NCBI GenBank assembly: GCA_002314145.1 | Contig: DCCG01000040.1 | Location: 53,985-117,984, forward strand | Length of the DNA: 64,000 nucleotides | Reading direction: 5' to 3' | From: Thalassolituus sp. UBA1087 | GTDB lineage: Bacteria > Pseudomonadota > Gammaproteobacteria > Pseudomonadales > Oceanobacteraceae | Shown: piece after piece, positions 25,491 through 35,522 of the stretch | Layout of the letters: each line of letters begins with the position of its first letter | Numbering within the stretch: position 1 is the stretch's first letter | Made by a program: the position numbers and the translations under genes | Notes under the pieces: model-generated | The model's input: only the letters and a program-made list of their open reading frames with translations | Told to the model about the DNA's origin: nothing | Database searches by the model: none

Positions 25491-28400
25491 GTCTGCGTTA
25501 CACAGGACCAGTGGCCTGGATGGCGCGCCATGGTGTGGCGCCTAATCTGCTGATGGCGTTTCTGATTATCGGCGGCTTTCTGATGGCACTGGTGATCCGT
25601 AAAGAATATTTTCCCAGCACTGAAGTAGACAGCGTCTCGGTGCGGGTCAGTTATGCCGGCGCCACACCGTCAGAAATGGAGCAGGGGGTCGTACTGCCCA
25701 TTGAGAATGAGCTGGCGGATGTGGATGGCATCAAAGAAATGACCGTGCGGGTGACGCAAGGGTCGGCGTCCATTGTGTCGGAACTGGAAAACGGCGCCGA
25801 CCGCCAGCAGGCGTATCAGGATATTCAGCAGGCGGTTAACCGCATTTCCACCTTCCCGGCGGAGATGGATACGCCCATTGTCAGCATGTCCGGGCACACC
25901 ATTGATGTGATTGAGCTGGCGATCTTCGGGCCGCTGGATAAATTCGGCCTGAAACGCCTCGGTGAACAGATCAAAGACGAGCTGCTGTTGTCGTCTCAGG
26001 TGACCAAGATTGACATGCGCGGTACGCCGGACGAAGAAGTGCATGTTGAAATCGCCAGTCAGGATCTCAAACGCTATGGCCTGACGCTGTCAGAAGTGGC
26101 CAACATCATTGGCAACAACGCTATTGAACTCAGTGCCGGCAGCGTGAAAACCTCCGGCGGCGAAATACTCGTCACCCTGGATAACCGCCGTTACTGGGCT
26201 GATGAATTCAGGGATATTCCGCTGGTGTCGGATGCCTCCGGGGTGATTCTGCGGCTGGGGGATGTGGCCAGTGTACGGGATGGCTTCGGTGACAGTTACG
26301 ATGAAGTCACCTACAACGGTGAAACCGCCATCCGGCTGAAAATCTACCGCGCCGAAGATCAGACCCCGATGACGGTGGTGGATGCGGTTATGGAACGGCT
26401 GGACGGTATCCGCGCCAAAATGCCGGAAGGCATCAAAATCGTGGTCACGGATAATGACGGCGATACTTACAAGCAGCGCGTCGGCCTGCTGATGAAAAAT
26501 GCGGTCATTGGTCTGGTGCTGGTGCTGGTATTGCTCAGCCTGTTTCTGGAATACCGGCTGGCATTCTGGGTCACCATGGGGATTCCGACCTCGTTTCTCG
26601 GGGCGCTGCTGTTGCTGCCGGGGCTGGATGTGTCCATCAATATGATTTCTATGTTCGCCTTTATTGTGGCGCTGGGGATCGTGGTGGATGACGCCATCAT
26701 TGCCGGTGAAAATATTTACGAGCATATGCAGAAGGGCATGCCCTTTATGGATGCCGCCATTTATGGCGCGCGGGAAGTGGCCATGCCACTGGCGTTTGCC
26801 ATTCTCACCAACGTGGTGGCGTTTCTGCCCCTGCTGTCGATGCCGGGCATGATGGGGAAAGCCTTCTTTGCGATTCCGGCCGTGGTCGTCAGCTGTTTTA
26901 TGATCTCATGGCTGGAAGCGCTGTTTATTCTGCCGACGCATTTAGGCAAATTAAAAAAACGCACCAACACTAATGCCCTCGACCGGTTGCAGAAACGGGT
27001 CGATGTTGCGTTGACCGGGTTTATTCACAACCGCTATCTGCCGGTACTGGACCGCGGCCTGAAGCGGCCGGGAATCGTGATTGCCGTGGCCGTGGCTTTG
27101 GCGCTGATGGTGCTGGCCTGGCCGCTGAGCGGGCGTATGGGGTTCAGTATGTTCCCGCGTCTGGAAGGTGAATATGCGGTTGCCACCGTGCAGCTGGCCG
27201 CCAATGCCCCGATTGAGCAGGCGCGCGAGGTGCGCCAGATTCTGGAAACTCATCTGCGCGAAGTCACCGACCCGGTTGAAGCCGAAGGCACACCACTGGT
27301 GGTCAGCGTAGAAGGGGATATTGAAGGCTCGCAGGTTGAAGTTGAAGCGCGTCTGGTGGATACCGATGTGCGCCCCATCAGTTCCAACGAACTGGTGCAG
27401 CGCTGGCGCGCTGCCATTGGCGAAATACCGAATATCCGCAGTCTGGCGTTTGATGCAGAACGCGGTGGCGGCCCGGCCCGCGGTGCTGGCTTAACGGTGG
27501 AATTGCGCGGCACGGATAACGAACGTCTGCGTGTGGCCAGTGAAGACCTCAGTGATGAGCTGGCGCAGCTGGCCGGTGTGAAAGATGTGGCCTCCAGTTT
27601 TACCCAGGGCAAGCCCCAGTGGGATGTTGAGCTTAATGCGCTGGGCCTCAGTCTCGGTCTGGACCCGGCAGATGTCGCCGCTCAGGTGCGGGCTGCGCTG
27701 TACGGTGCGCGGGCGCTGCGCCAGCAGCGTCAGCGTAACGAAGTGACGGTGCTGGTGCGTTTGCCGGAGGCGGAACGCTCCTACAGCGCGGATATCGAAC
27801 AGGTCGAAATACTCACACCGGGCGGTGGCTATGTGCCGCTGGAAGAAGTCGCCATTCTGCATCAGGGCATCGCGCCGTCGGTGATCAACCGCCGTGACGG
27901 CCGTCAGGTGGTTCAGGTTACCGCCGAAGTGCAGGACCGTAAGATGACACCCGCAGTCATGGCGGTGTTACGCCAGGATATTTTCCCGGATATGCAGGCA
28001 CGTTACCCGGCGGTGGAATTCGGTTTCCGCGGACGTCAGGCCGATGCGCAGGAGAGCATGAGTAATCTGCAACTGATGGGTTTCTTTGCCATGCTGGGGA
28101 TTTACGTGCTGCTGGCGATTCCGTTCCGCAGTTACAGCCAGCCACTGCTGATTATGCTGGTGATTCCGTTCGGCGCTGTCGGCGCCATTCTGGGCCATAT
28201 GCTGCTGGGCTATGGCCTGTCGATCGTATCCATCATGGGCATCGTGGCGCTGGCCGGGGTGGTGGTGAACGACAGCCTGATTCTGATTGATTACGCCAAC
28301 CGGCGCCGGGTGGAAAGTAATCTGACCGCCCTGGAGGCCGTGCGGGAGGCCGGAATACGGCGTTTCCGGCCGATTCTGCTGACCACACTGACCACCTTTG

Positions 28401-28645
28401 GCGGCTTGTCGCCGATGGTGTTTGAAACCTCCCGTCAGGCACAGTTTATTACCCCGATGGCGGTGTCGCTGGGCTTCGGTATTCTGTTCACCACCTTTGT
28501 CTGTCTGCTGGTGTTACCGGCGCTGTATGTGCTTCTCGACAGCTTTCTGCGGCTGATCGGATTCAGTGGGCACGCATCGCTCAATGATCCCCATGGACAT
28601 GCCCCACAACAAGTGTCTGGTCAGCAGGGCGACCGCGCTGGCTGA
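25487..28645 (+). CDS. RND efflux permease (AcrB family)
   Basis: A 1052-residue proton-driven inner membrane transporter with the duplicated RND layout: TM1, a large periplasmic domain, TM2-6, TM7, a second periplasmic domain and TM8-12. The conserved TM4 proton-relay segment reads FAFIVALGIVVDDAIIAGENI with its Asp pair. The second half contains GIVALAGVVVNDSLILIDYAN. The N-terminal periplasmic sequence (YAGATPSEMEQGVVLPIENEL) is typical of the less-studied multidrug branch. It overlaps the adaptor gene by ATGA and is the last gene of the operon. Confidence 0.95.
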   Translation: MSLRYTGPVAWMARHGVAPNLLMAFLIIGGFLMALVIRKEYFPSTEVDSVSVRVSYAGATPSEMEQGVVLPIENELADVDGIKEMTVRVTQGSASIVSELENGADRQQAYQDIQQAVNRISTFPAEMDTPIVSMSGHTIDVIELAIFGPLDKFGLKRLGEQIKDELLLSSQVTKIDMRGTPDEEVHVEIASQDLKRYGLTLSEVANIIGNNAIELSAGSVKTSGGEILVTLDNRRYWADEFRDIPLVSDASGVILRLGDVASVRDGFGDSYDEVTYNGETAIRLKIYRAEDQTPMTVVDAVMERLDGIRAKMPEGIKIVVTDNDGDTYKQRVGLLMKNAVIGLVLVLVLLSLFLEYRLAFWVTMGIPTSFLGALLLLPGLDVSINMISMFAFIVALGIVVDDAIIAGENIYEHMQKGMPFMDAAIYGAREVAMPLAFAILTNVVAFLPLLSMPGMMGKAFFAIPAVVVSCFMISWLEALFILPTHLGKLKKRTNTNALDRLQKRVDVALTGFIHNRYLPVLDRGLKRPGIVIAVAVALALMVLAWPLSGRMGFSMFPRLEGEYAVATVQLAANAPIEQAREVRQILETHLREVTDPVEAEGTPLVVSVEGDIEGSQVEVEARLVDTDVRPISSNELVQRWRAAIGEIPNIRSLAFDAERGGGPARGAGLTVELRGTDNERLRVASEDLSDELAQLAGVKDVASSFTQGKPQWDVELNALGLSLGLDPADVAAQVRAALYGARALRQQRQRNEVTVLVRLPEAERSYSADIEQVEILTPGGGYVPLEEVAILHQGIAPSVINRRDGRQVVQVTAEVQDRKMTPAVMAVLRQDIFPDMQARYPAVEFGFRGRQADAQESMSNLQLMGFFAMLGIYVLLAIPFRSYSQPLLIMLVIPFGAVGAILGHMLLGYGLSIVSIMGIVALAGVVVNDSLILIDYANRRRVESNLTALEAVREAGIRRFRPILLTTLTTFGGLSPMVFETSRQAQFITPMAVSLGFGILFTTFVCLLVLPALYVLLDSFLRLIGFSGHASLNDPHGHAPQQVSGQQGDRAG

Positions 28646-28829
28646 CGCCCGTCCGGCCCGGGGCAGTCTTCCCGGGCTGCCCCGGAGCAGAGCTTCCGGC
28701 GCTGGCTTGTGACGGTTTGTCAGGCGGAAAACCTGCTAACCACTGAAATTGTTATCCCGTGCTGGTATAGTGCGCCGCTTTCGCGGATACCAACCCCCCG
28801 CTTAACCAGAAAACCCGGAGTTTTCCTCA

Positions 28830-30404
28830 ATGCTGTTGCTGCGCGAGTTTATGCAGACTTTCTCTCCTAACATCAAGAATGATGTGTTGTCCGGCCTGAC
28901 GGTCGCACTGGCGCTGGTGCCGGAGGCCGTCGCCTTTGCGTTTGTCGCTGGCGTACATCCGCTGACCGGGTTATATGCGGCATTTATGGTCGGGCTGGTC
29001 ACGTCACTGATTGGCGGTCGTCCGGGGATGATTTCTGGCGCAACCGGCGCTCTGGCCGTGGTAATGGTATCTCTGGTGGCCGAGGCGGAACGGGATTTCG
29101 GCGCCGGCTCGGGGCCACAGTTTCTGTTCGCAGCGGTGGTTCTGATGGGCATTATCCAGATCAGTGCCGGGGCACTGAAACTGGGTAAGTTTATCCGCAT
29201 TGTGCCAACCCCTGTGATGCTGGGGTTTGTGAACGGTCTGGCGATCGTGATTTTTCTGGCGCAGTTGCCGCAACTGCAGACCTTCACTCCCAGTGGGAAA
29301 TGGGGCTGGACGGAAGGGGACTGGCTGAACGGTGCCGCTCTGTGGGTTATGCTGGGGCTGATCGCACTGACCATGTTTATTACCCATTACCTGCCGAAAC
29401 TGACGCGTGCTATTCCTTCAGCGCTGGCCGGTATTCTGGTGGTGAGCCTGCTGGCCTGGGGCCTGCAGCTGGATACCAAAACCGTTGGTGATCTTTCTGA
29501 TATCGCCGGTGGCCTGCCACAGTTTTCTGTCCCTATGGTGCCATTCACGCTGGACACTCTGTGGTTCATTCTGCCGTATTCCGTTATTTTTGCTGCTGTC
29601 GGTCTGATTGAAAGTCTGCTGACGGTCACCGTCATTGATGAAATGACCAATACCCGTGGCCGCGGTAACAAAGAATGCATTGCCCAGGGCAGTGCCAACG
29701 TGATTACCGGTTTCTTCGGCGGTATGGGCGGCTGCGCCATGATTGGTCAGAGTATGATTAACGTCAGCTCCGGTGGTCGCGGCCGTTTATCCGGTATTGC
29801 CGCAGCACTCTTTCTGCTCAGTTTTATTCTGTTTGCTTCTGCACTGATTGAGCAGATTCCGATTGCGGCACTGGTGGGCGTGATGTTTATGGTGGTGATC
29901 GGTACCTTTGAATGGTCCAGCTTCCGCATCATGGGCAAAATTCCGAAACACGATGCTTTTGTACTCATCCTGGTGTCGGGTGTGACGGTCGTTACAGACC
30001 TGGCGATTGCCGTGATTGTTGGCGTGATTGTGTCTGCTCTGGTGTTTGCCTGGGAGCATGCCAAGCGTATCCGGGTCACGACCAAAGAAGATGAAAATAC
30101 CAAAATTTATGATCTGGTCGGGCCGCTGTTTTTTGGCTCTGTCAGCCAGTTTAAAGATCTGTTCGATATTGAAAATGACCCGGATGTGGTGATCATTGAT
30201 TTCCGTTATTCACGGGTGGCGGATCATTCAGCGCTGGAAGCCATTGATCAGATTGCCGAGCGCTATCTGGAAGCCGGTAAAGAACTGCACCTGCGCCACC
30301 TCAGTGAAGATTGCCGTATGATGCTGAAGAAAGCCGGCACTCTGTGTGATGTGAATGTGATTGAAGATCCCAACTACCGGGTGGCGGTGGACGAACTGGC
30401 CTGA
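28830..30404 (+). CDS. SulP-family anion transporter with STAS domain
   Basis: A 524-residue inner membrane transporter. The first transmembrane region carries the SulP signature NDVLSGLTVALALVPEAVAF with GVHPLTGLYAAF. About 10-12 hydrophobic helices run to residue 400. A C-terminal STAS domain follows (YDLVGPLFFGSVSQF, VVIIDFRYSRVADHSALEAI), like anti-sigma antagonists. SulP proteins carry sulfate, bicarbonate or other anions; the substrate is not decided by sequence alone. GGAG precedes the ATG. It is a single gene. Confidence 0.92.
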   Translation: MLLLREFMQTFSPNIKNDVLSGLTVALALVPEAVAFAFVAGVHPLTGLYAAFMVGLVTSLIGGRPGMISGATGALAVVMVSLVAEAERDFGAGSGPQFLFAAVVLMGIIQISAGALKLGKFIRIVPTPVMLGFVNGLAIVIFLAQLPQLQTFTPSGKWGWTEGDWLNGAALWVMLGLIALTMFITHYLPKLTRAIPSALAGILVVSLLAWGLQLDTKTVGDLSDIAGGLPQFSVPMVPFTLDTLWFILPYSVIFAAVGLIESLLTVTVIDEMTNTRGRGNKECIAQGSANVITGFFGGMGGCAMIGQSMINVSSGGRGRLSGIAAALFLLSFILFASALIEQIPIAALVGVMFMVVIGTFEWSSFRIMGKIPKHDAFVLILVSGVTVVTDLAIAVIVGVIVSALVFAWEHAKRIRVTTKEDENTKIYDLVGPLFFGSVSQFKDLFDIENDPDVVIIDFRYSRVADHSALEAIDQIAERYLEAGKELHLRHLSEDCRMMLKKAGTLCDVNVIEDPNYRVAVDELA

Positions 30405-30433
30405 TAGCCCATTGATAGCGCCAGAGATTGATC

Positions 30434-30454
30434 GCCGGGGCATGTTGCCCCGGT
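30434..30454. terminator. GC-rich hairpin after the SulP gene
   Basis: CCGGGGCA (30435-30442) and TGCCCCGG (30446-30453) form a strong stem with a three-base loop. No T-run follows, so intrinsic termination is uncertain. It lies between the convergent SulP and sensor-kinase genes. Confidence 0.5.
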
Positions 30455-30573
30455 CGGCGTCAGGTTGTTTAAGGTGTTGCCTGGGTCAGCTTCTTAGCCA
30501 GGTTGTTTGTGTCAGCTCAGGTCAGTTGCTCAAAAAGGCGTGAAGAGTGCCGCTGAAAAGCGTCACACGGCTG

Positions 30574-32151
30574 TTACGGCTGTTCCACCGTGACCTTCGG
30601 AATCGTCATACGGAACGCGGCCCCTTCATCAGTATCTTCGATCTGAATATCGCCGTTCAGGCGCTGGTGAATAATGTTATACACCAGATGCATGCCCAGC
30701 CCGGTCCCGCCGTGTCCACGTTTCGTGGTGTAAAAAGGCTCAAAGATTTTATGTCTGGCTTCATCGCTCAGGCCCTTCCCGTTATCACTGTAGCGGATAA
30801 TGATATCGCCTTTGGCTTCCGCAGCCTGAATGCGGATCTGACCATCATTGCGTTCTTCAAACCCGTGCAGCAGTGAGTTCATAATCAGATTGGTAATGAT
30901 CTGGCTGATGGCACCGGCATAGGTTTCCATCCACAGTGTGTCTGCACAGTCGATGTCTACGGTGTGATGATTCTGTTTGAATTTCGGGGACAGGGTTTCC
31001 AGAATTTCATGCAGATAGCCATTGAGCGTAAAGCGCCGGATATGCTCACCGGTCTGATCTTCGGATACCTGTTTAAAGCTTTTAATCAGCTGCGCGGCAC
31101 GTTGCAGATTTTTATCCAGAATGAACAGGCTTTCATCCAGCATGGCCATAAAATCAGCAAAGTCCTGACGCTTCATTTCCCCTTTTTCATAAGCCTGGCT
31201 GACGGCCTGATAATTATCCTGAATATAAGACTGAATGGTGATGCATAACCCCAGAGGTGTATTAATTTCATGGGCGATGCCGGCCACCATACTGCCCAGT
31301 GATGATAATTTTTCGGCTTCAATCAGTTTATTCTGGGCGGTGTTCAGTTCATCCAGCGTCTGGTTCAGTTCATCCACTGTTCGCTGCAGATTATGGGTGC
31401 GTTCAGCAACCCGGTCTTCGAGTTCTAAATTGATGGTTTTCAGTTGTTGCTGGGCCTGATTTTTCTGCAGCAGCTCATTGTTCATCTGCTCACCCAAAGC
31501 GTTAAAGGCACGGGTCAGCTGATCAATTTCATCCTGACTTTCGCCCTCATAAACACTGAGCGGAGTATAGCTGTTGGTGGTCCTTTCTTTGACTTCATCA
31601 GCCAGCAGACGAATCCGCCGGTTGATCAGTGTGTGGACAATAAAGCCCAGCATGGTCGCCAGTAACATCAGACTGACCAGCTGAACCGCCATCCCTGAAA
31701 GCGCCGCATTCCAGGCGCGGTGGATCACCAGATCGCGGTCAAAGGCAATTTCCAGAATACCGATCTGTTTTTCATTAAAGGAAACCGGAATGGTCTGAAT
31801 TTCCGAATGGTGCGGGCGGGAGCCCTGTTCCACATTCATATTCAGCTGATCGGTTACCCGTACATAGCGTACGGCTTCCAGGTTCATAATGCCTTTGATC
31901 TGGGAGCGGATCTGAATTTCATCGTAAAACCACAGGCTGGAACCCAGCGATTCAGAATAACTGTTGCGAATGTCCTGCAGGCGGCTTTCAAATTCCCGGG
32001 TTTCGTCATGGTAATTCCACACGCCGACAATGGTGGAAAGCAGCAGGGAAAGGGCGACCGAGGCGGCGGCAAAGTAAAAGATAACCCGCCACAGGATAGA
32101 TCGCCGCGGGGTACTGCCGGTTTCTTGCAGATCGTCGGTGAAGTTATCCAT
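30574..32151 (-). CDS. Membrane sensor histidine kinase
   Basis: A 525-residue protein with a first membrane helix (about residues 22-45), a periplasmic sensing domain of roughly 100 residues, a second helix (about 152-176) and a HAMP-like linker. A coiled coil follows (ERTHNLQRTVDELNQTLDEL). The H-box is GSMVAGIAHEINTPL with phospho-acceptor His294. The N-box (NLIMNSLLHGF), G1 (YSDNGKGLSDEA), F (IFEPFYTTK) and G2 (GHGGTGLGMHL) are intact, so it should be active. No response regulator gene is adjacent; it is an orphan kinase. Confidence 0.93.
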   Translation of the reverse strand: MDNFTDDLQETGSTPRRSILWRVIFYFAAASVALSLLLSTIVGVWNYHDETREFESRLQDIRNSYSESLGSSLWFYDEIQIRSQIKGIMNLEAVRYVRVTDQLNMNVEQGSRPHHSEIQTIPVSFNEKQIGILEIAFDRDLVIHRAWNAALSGMAVQLVSLMLLATMLGFIVHTLINRRIRLLADEVKERTTNSYTPLSVYEGESQDEIDQLTRAFNALGEQMNNELLQKNQAQQQLKTINLELEDRVAERTHNLQRTVDELNQTLDELNTAQNKLIEAEKLSSLGSMVAGIAHEINTPLGLCITIQSYIQDNYQAVSQAYEKGEMKRQDFADFMAMLDESLFILDKNLQRAAQLIKSFKQVSEDQTGEHIRRFTLNGYLHEILETLSPKFKQNHHTVDIDCADTLWMETYAGAISQIITNLIMNSLLHGFEERNDGQIRIQAAEAKGDIIIRYSDNGKGLSDEARHKIFEPFYTTKRGHGGTGLGMHLVYNIIHQRLNGDIQIEDTDEGAAFRMTIPKVTVEQP

Positions 32152-32278
32152 GATTCCCCGGGTGGTTTCCGTCAGTCAATACGCGTCTTCCTGCTCAAAC
32201 TTGCAGCGGCAGACGCTCTGGCAGCTATTTCATTCCAGTTTAGCAGAGGCAGGCGAAAGAAGAATATGCACTGCCAGA

Positions 32279-32307
32279 ATAAAAAAAAGCCCGCATTTCG
32301 CGGGCTG
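32279..32307 (-). terminator. Rho-independent terminator of the second RND operon
   Basis: Read on the minus strand, AGCCCGC pairs with GCGGGCT (32288-32294 with 32300-32306) and is followed by eight T residues. Confidence 0.92.
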
Positions 32308-32336
32308 AGGACAGACAGACTGATCAGGAGGAGGTG

Positions 32337-35300
32337 TCAGTCGTGCTGTTTATGGAACGCGGCGTAGTAAAGCAGCGGGATAATCACCAGGGTCAGCATG
32401 GTGGAGACGAAAATACCGAAGATCAGTGATATCGCCAGACCATTAAAGATCGGATCATCCAGAATAAAGAAGGCACCGATCATGGCGGCCACGGCGGTAA
32501 GCACAATGGGTCGTGCCCGTACCGCAGCGGCGACAATCACGGCATCGGCAAATGCCATACCCTCGGCGGATTTCTGGTTAATAAAGTCCACCAGCAGGAT
32601 GGAGTTACGTACGATAATCCCCGCCAGTGCGATCATGCCGATCATGGAGGTGGCAGTGAACTGCGCACCGAACAGGGCATGGCCCGGCATCACCCCGATT
32701 ACCGTCAGCGGAATCGGCGCCATGATAATCAGCGGCACCAGGTAAGAGCGGAACTGACCCACCACCAGCAGGTAAATCAGGATCATGCCCACGCCGTAGG
32801 CAATGCCCATATCGCGGAAGGTTTCATAGGTAATCTGCCATTCACCGTCCCATTTCATGCTGATGTCATCCGCCAGTGCCGGTTGCCGGATATACCATTG
32901 ATTCCAGTCGAGGCCGGCGTCATCCATGCCAAAGGCAATGCTGAACAGGCCATACAGCGGGCTGTCTAGGTCACCGGCCATGTCAGCGGTGACGAAAACC
33001 ACAGGCTGCAGGTTTTTGTGGTAAATATTTTTTTCAATGGTGCTCTTGCGGACTTTCACCAGATCCGCCAGCGGTACAAAGGCGCCGGACTGTGAGCGGA
33101 CTTTCATCACCATCAGCTGGTTGAGGTCCACTTTGTCGCCTTCTGCCAGTTCCAGACGGATAGGCAGCGGGTATTTGTTGTGCTCGGTATGCAGATAGCT
33201 GATGTCTTCGCCACCCAGGGCGGTGTTGATGGCCTGAACAATACTGCTCTGCGCCACACCCAGCATGGATGCCCGCTGGCGGTCGATATCCAGCAGCCAT
33301 TTTTCCTGATCGGCTTCGACGTAGTCATCGACGTCAACAATATCCGGCGTCTGTTCAAACAGGGCGCGCAGATCTTTAGCCGCGGCGATCTGGCGATCGT
33401 AATCCGGACCATACACTTCGGCGACAATCGGGGCCATGACCGGCGGACCGGGCGGCACTTCAACAATTTTGACGTTGGCGTTCATGGCACGGCCGATGGC
33501 CTGCAGCGGTTCCCGTACTGACAGGGCAATCTCATGGCTCTGACGGTCACGCTCGTGTTTGTCCACCAGGTTCACCTGAATATCCCCCTGATTCGGGTAT
33601 TCACGCATATAGTACTGGCGCACAAGGCCGTTAAAGTTGATCGGCGAGGCGGTACCGGCATACAGCTGCACATCTTTGATTTCCGGTACTTTCATCAGCT
33701 CATCGGACAGCTCTTCCAGCACGCCCAGGGTTTCTTCCACCGGGGTGCCTTCCGGCATATCAACAATCACCTGGAATTCCGACTTGTTGTCGAACGGCAG
33801 CATTTTCATCACCACCAGTTCAAAGGCGGGCAGGGCGACTGCCAGGAAAATAAGGCCGGTAATACCGGCAAACAGCAGCACCCGTTTTTTACCGGCGTGA
33901 GCCCCCACAGTGAAGGGACGCATCAGTTTATTGAAGAAGTCGTACAGTTTGCCCTGACGTGGATCTTCTTCGTCGTGTGCGTGGGCACCGTCCGGAACAT
34001 GGCGGTTCAGCAGTTTGTAAGACAGCCAGGGCGTCACGACAAAGGCGACTGCCAGTGAAATCAGCATACCGGTGGAGGCATTGATCGGAATCGGGCTCAT
34101 GTAGGGGCCCATCAGGCCGGATACAAAGGCCATCGGCATCAGCGCGGCAATAACGGTGAAGGTTGCCAGAATGGTCGGGCCACCCACTTCATCCACGGCT
34201 TCCGGAATCACTTCCAGCAGTTTCTTTGTGCCCATGTGCAGATGGCGGTGAATGTTTTCCACCACCACGATGGCATCGTCCACCAGAATCCCGATGGAGA
34301 AAATCAGTGCGAACAGGGATACCCGGTTGAGGGTAAAGCCCCATACCCAGCTGGCAAATAAAGTAATCGCCAGCGTAATAAAGATGGCACCGCCCACAAT
34401 AATGGCCTCGCGCCAGCCCATCAGAGCCAGTACCAGCACCACAACCGCGGCGGTGGCGAACAGCAGTTTGGCGATCAGCTTGTCGGATTTGGCTTTTGCT
34501 GTGATGCCGTAGTCACGGGTGACTTCGGCTTTGACGCCATCCGGAATCAGGCGGTTATGCAGTTTTTCCAGACGTTCGTCGATGGCCTGAGTGATATCAA
34601 TGGCGTTGGTGCCCGGTTGTTTGGCAATGGCCAGAGTTACCGCCGGCGACGACGAACTTTCACCCAGATCACGGGTAAAGACGGCCTGATCCGGCACGTC
34701 GGCCATGCGTTTGATGCTGGCGACATCCGACAGATACACCAGCCCGCTGGCCGACTTGCCGACGATCAGCTGTTCCAGCTCGGTGGTGTTCTGCAGAAAA
34801 TTGCCGGCCTGAATCTGAATCACCTGATTATCCTGAATCAGCGGCTGGCGATAACCGCCGGCGTTGGCGCTCATCAGGGCATTGCGGACATCATCAAAGG
34901 CGAGGCCGTGGCCATTCATGCGCGCCGGATCAAGGCGTACCTGAACGACGTCGTTGTGGCCGCCGATGGTGTAGATATCGCGTGTGCCGGGGATGCGTTT
35001 CAGCTCGACTTCCAGAGCATGGGCTACCTGGGTCAGATTCTCTGCCGTTACGTCGGGATTTTTGGCGGACAGCGTCACTGCCATGATGGGCACATCATCA
35101 ATCCCCATGGGCTTGATCACGGGCTCAGACACGCCCAGATTTTCCGGGAACCAGTCTTTATTGCTGTGAATCTGGTTGTACAGATTAAGGATGGCTTCTT
35201 CACGCGGGACACCCACTTCGAACGCCACCGTCAGAACGGACTGACTGGGCTGGCTGATGGAGAAAATATCATCCACGCCTTTGATTTCAGACAGCACCTG

Positions 35301-35519
35301 TTCCGCCGGAATCGACACCAGCTGTTCTACCTCGCGTGCACTGGCACCAGGAAAGCCGATATAGACATTGGCAAAGGTCACATCGATCTGCGGTTCTTCT
35401 TCTTTCGGTGTCACCATAATGGCGAAGAAGCCCAGCAGCAGGCCGACCAGCGCCAGCAGGGGAGTAATGGCAGAGCTCTGGAACGCCTGAGCTGTTTTGC
35501 CGGAAATACCGAGCGACAT
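32337..35519 (-). CDS. RND efflux permease
   Basis: A 1060-residue AcrB-type transporter with two large periplasmic domains and 12 membrane helices. The TM4 segment reads FALIFSIGILVDDAIVVVENIHRHL, keeping the proton-relay Asp pair, and the second half has MIGMIALAGIIVRNSILLVDF. The N-terminus (TPKEEEPQIDVTFANVYIGF) is typical of a branch often paired with a single adaptor and no dedicated outer-membrane gene. It starts three bases after the adaptor stop; its AAGGAG lies in the adaptor's last codons. The outer membrane partner must be encoded elsewhere. Confidence 0.95.
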   Translation of the reverse strand: MSLGISGKTAQAFQSSAITPLLALVGLLLGFFAIMVTPKEEEPQIDVTFANVYIGFPGASAREVEQLVSIPAEQVLSEIKGVDDIFSISQPSQSVLTVAFEVGVPREEAILNLYNQIHSNKDWFPENLGVSEPVIKPMGIDDVPIMAVTLSAKNPDVTAENLTQVAHALEVELKRIPGTRDIYTIGGHNDVVQVRLDPARMNGHGLAFDDVRNALMSANAGGYRQPLIQDNQVIQIQAGNFLQNTTELEQLIVGKSASGLVYLSDVASIKRMADVPDQAVFTRDLGESSSSPAVTLAIAKQPGTNAIDITQAIDERLEKLHNRLIPDGVKAEVTRDYGITAKAKSDKLIAKLLFATAAVVVLVLALMGWREAIIVGGAIFITLAITLFASWVWGFTLNRVSLFALIFSIGILVDDAIVVVENIHRHLHMGTKKLLEVIPEAVDEVGGPTILATFTVIAALMPMAFVSGLMGPYMSPIPINASTGMLISLAVAFVVTPWLSYKLLNRHVPDGAHAHDEEDPRQGKLYDFFNKLMRPFTVGAHAGKKRVLLFAGITGLIFLAVALPAFELVVMKMLPFDNKSEFQVIVDMPEGTPVEETLGVLEELSDELMKVPEIKDVQLYAGTASPINFNGLVRQYYMREYPNQGDIQVNLVDKHERDRQSHEIALSVREPLQAIGRAMNANVKIVEVPPGPPVMAPIVAEVYGPDYDRQIAAAKDLRALFEQTPDIVDVDDYVEADQEKWLLDIDRQRASMLGVAQSSIVQAINTALGGEDISYLHTEHNKYPLPIRLELAEGDKVDLNQLMVMKVRSQSGAFVPLADLVKVRKSTIEKNIYHKNLQPVVFVTADMAGDLDSPLYGLFSIAFGMDDAGLDWNQWYIRQPALADDISMKWDGEWQITYETFRDMGIAYGVGMILIYLLVVGQFRSYLVPLIIMAPIPLTVIGVMPGHALFGAQFTATSMIGMIALAGIIVRNSILLVDFINQKSAEGMAFADAVIVAAAVRARPIVLTAVAAMIGAFFILDDPIFNGLAISLIFGIFVSTMLTLVIIPLLYYAAFHKQHD

Positions 35520-35522
35520 GCG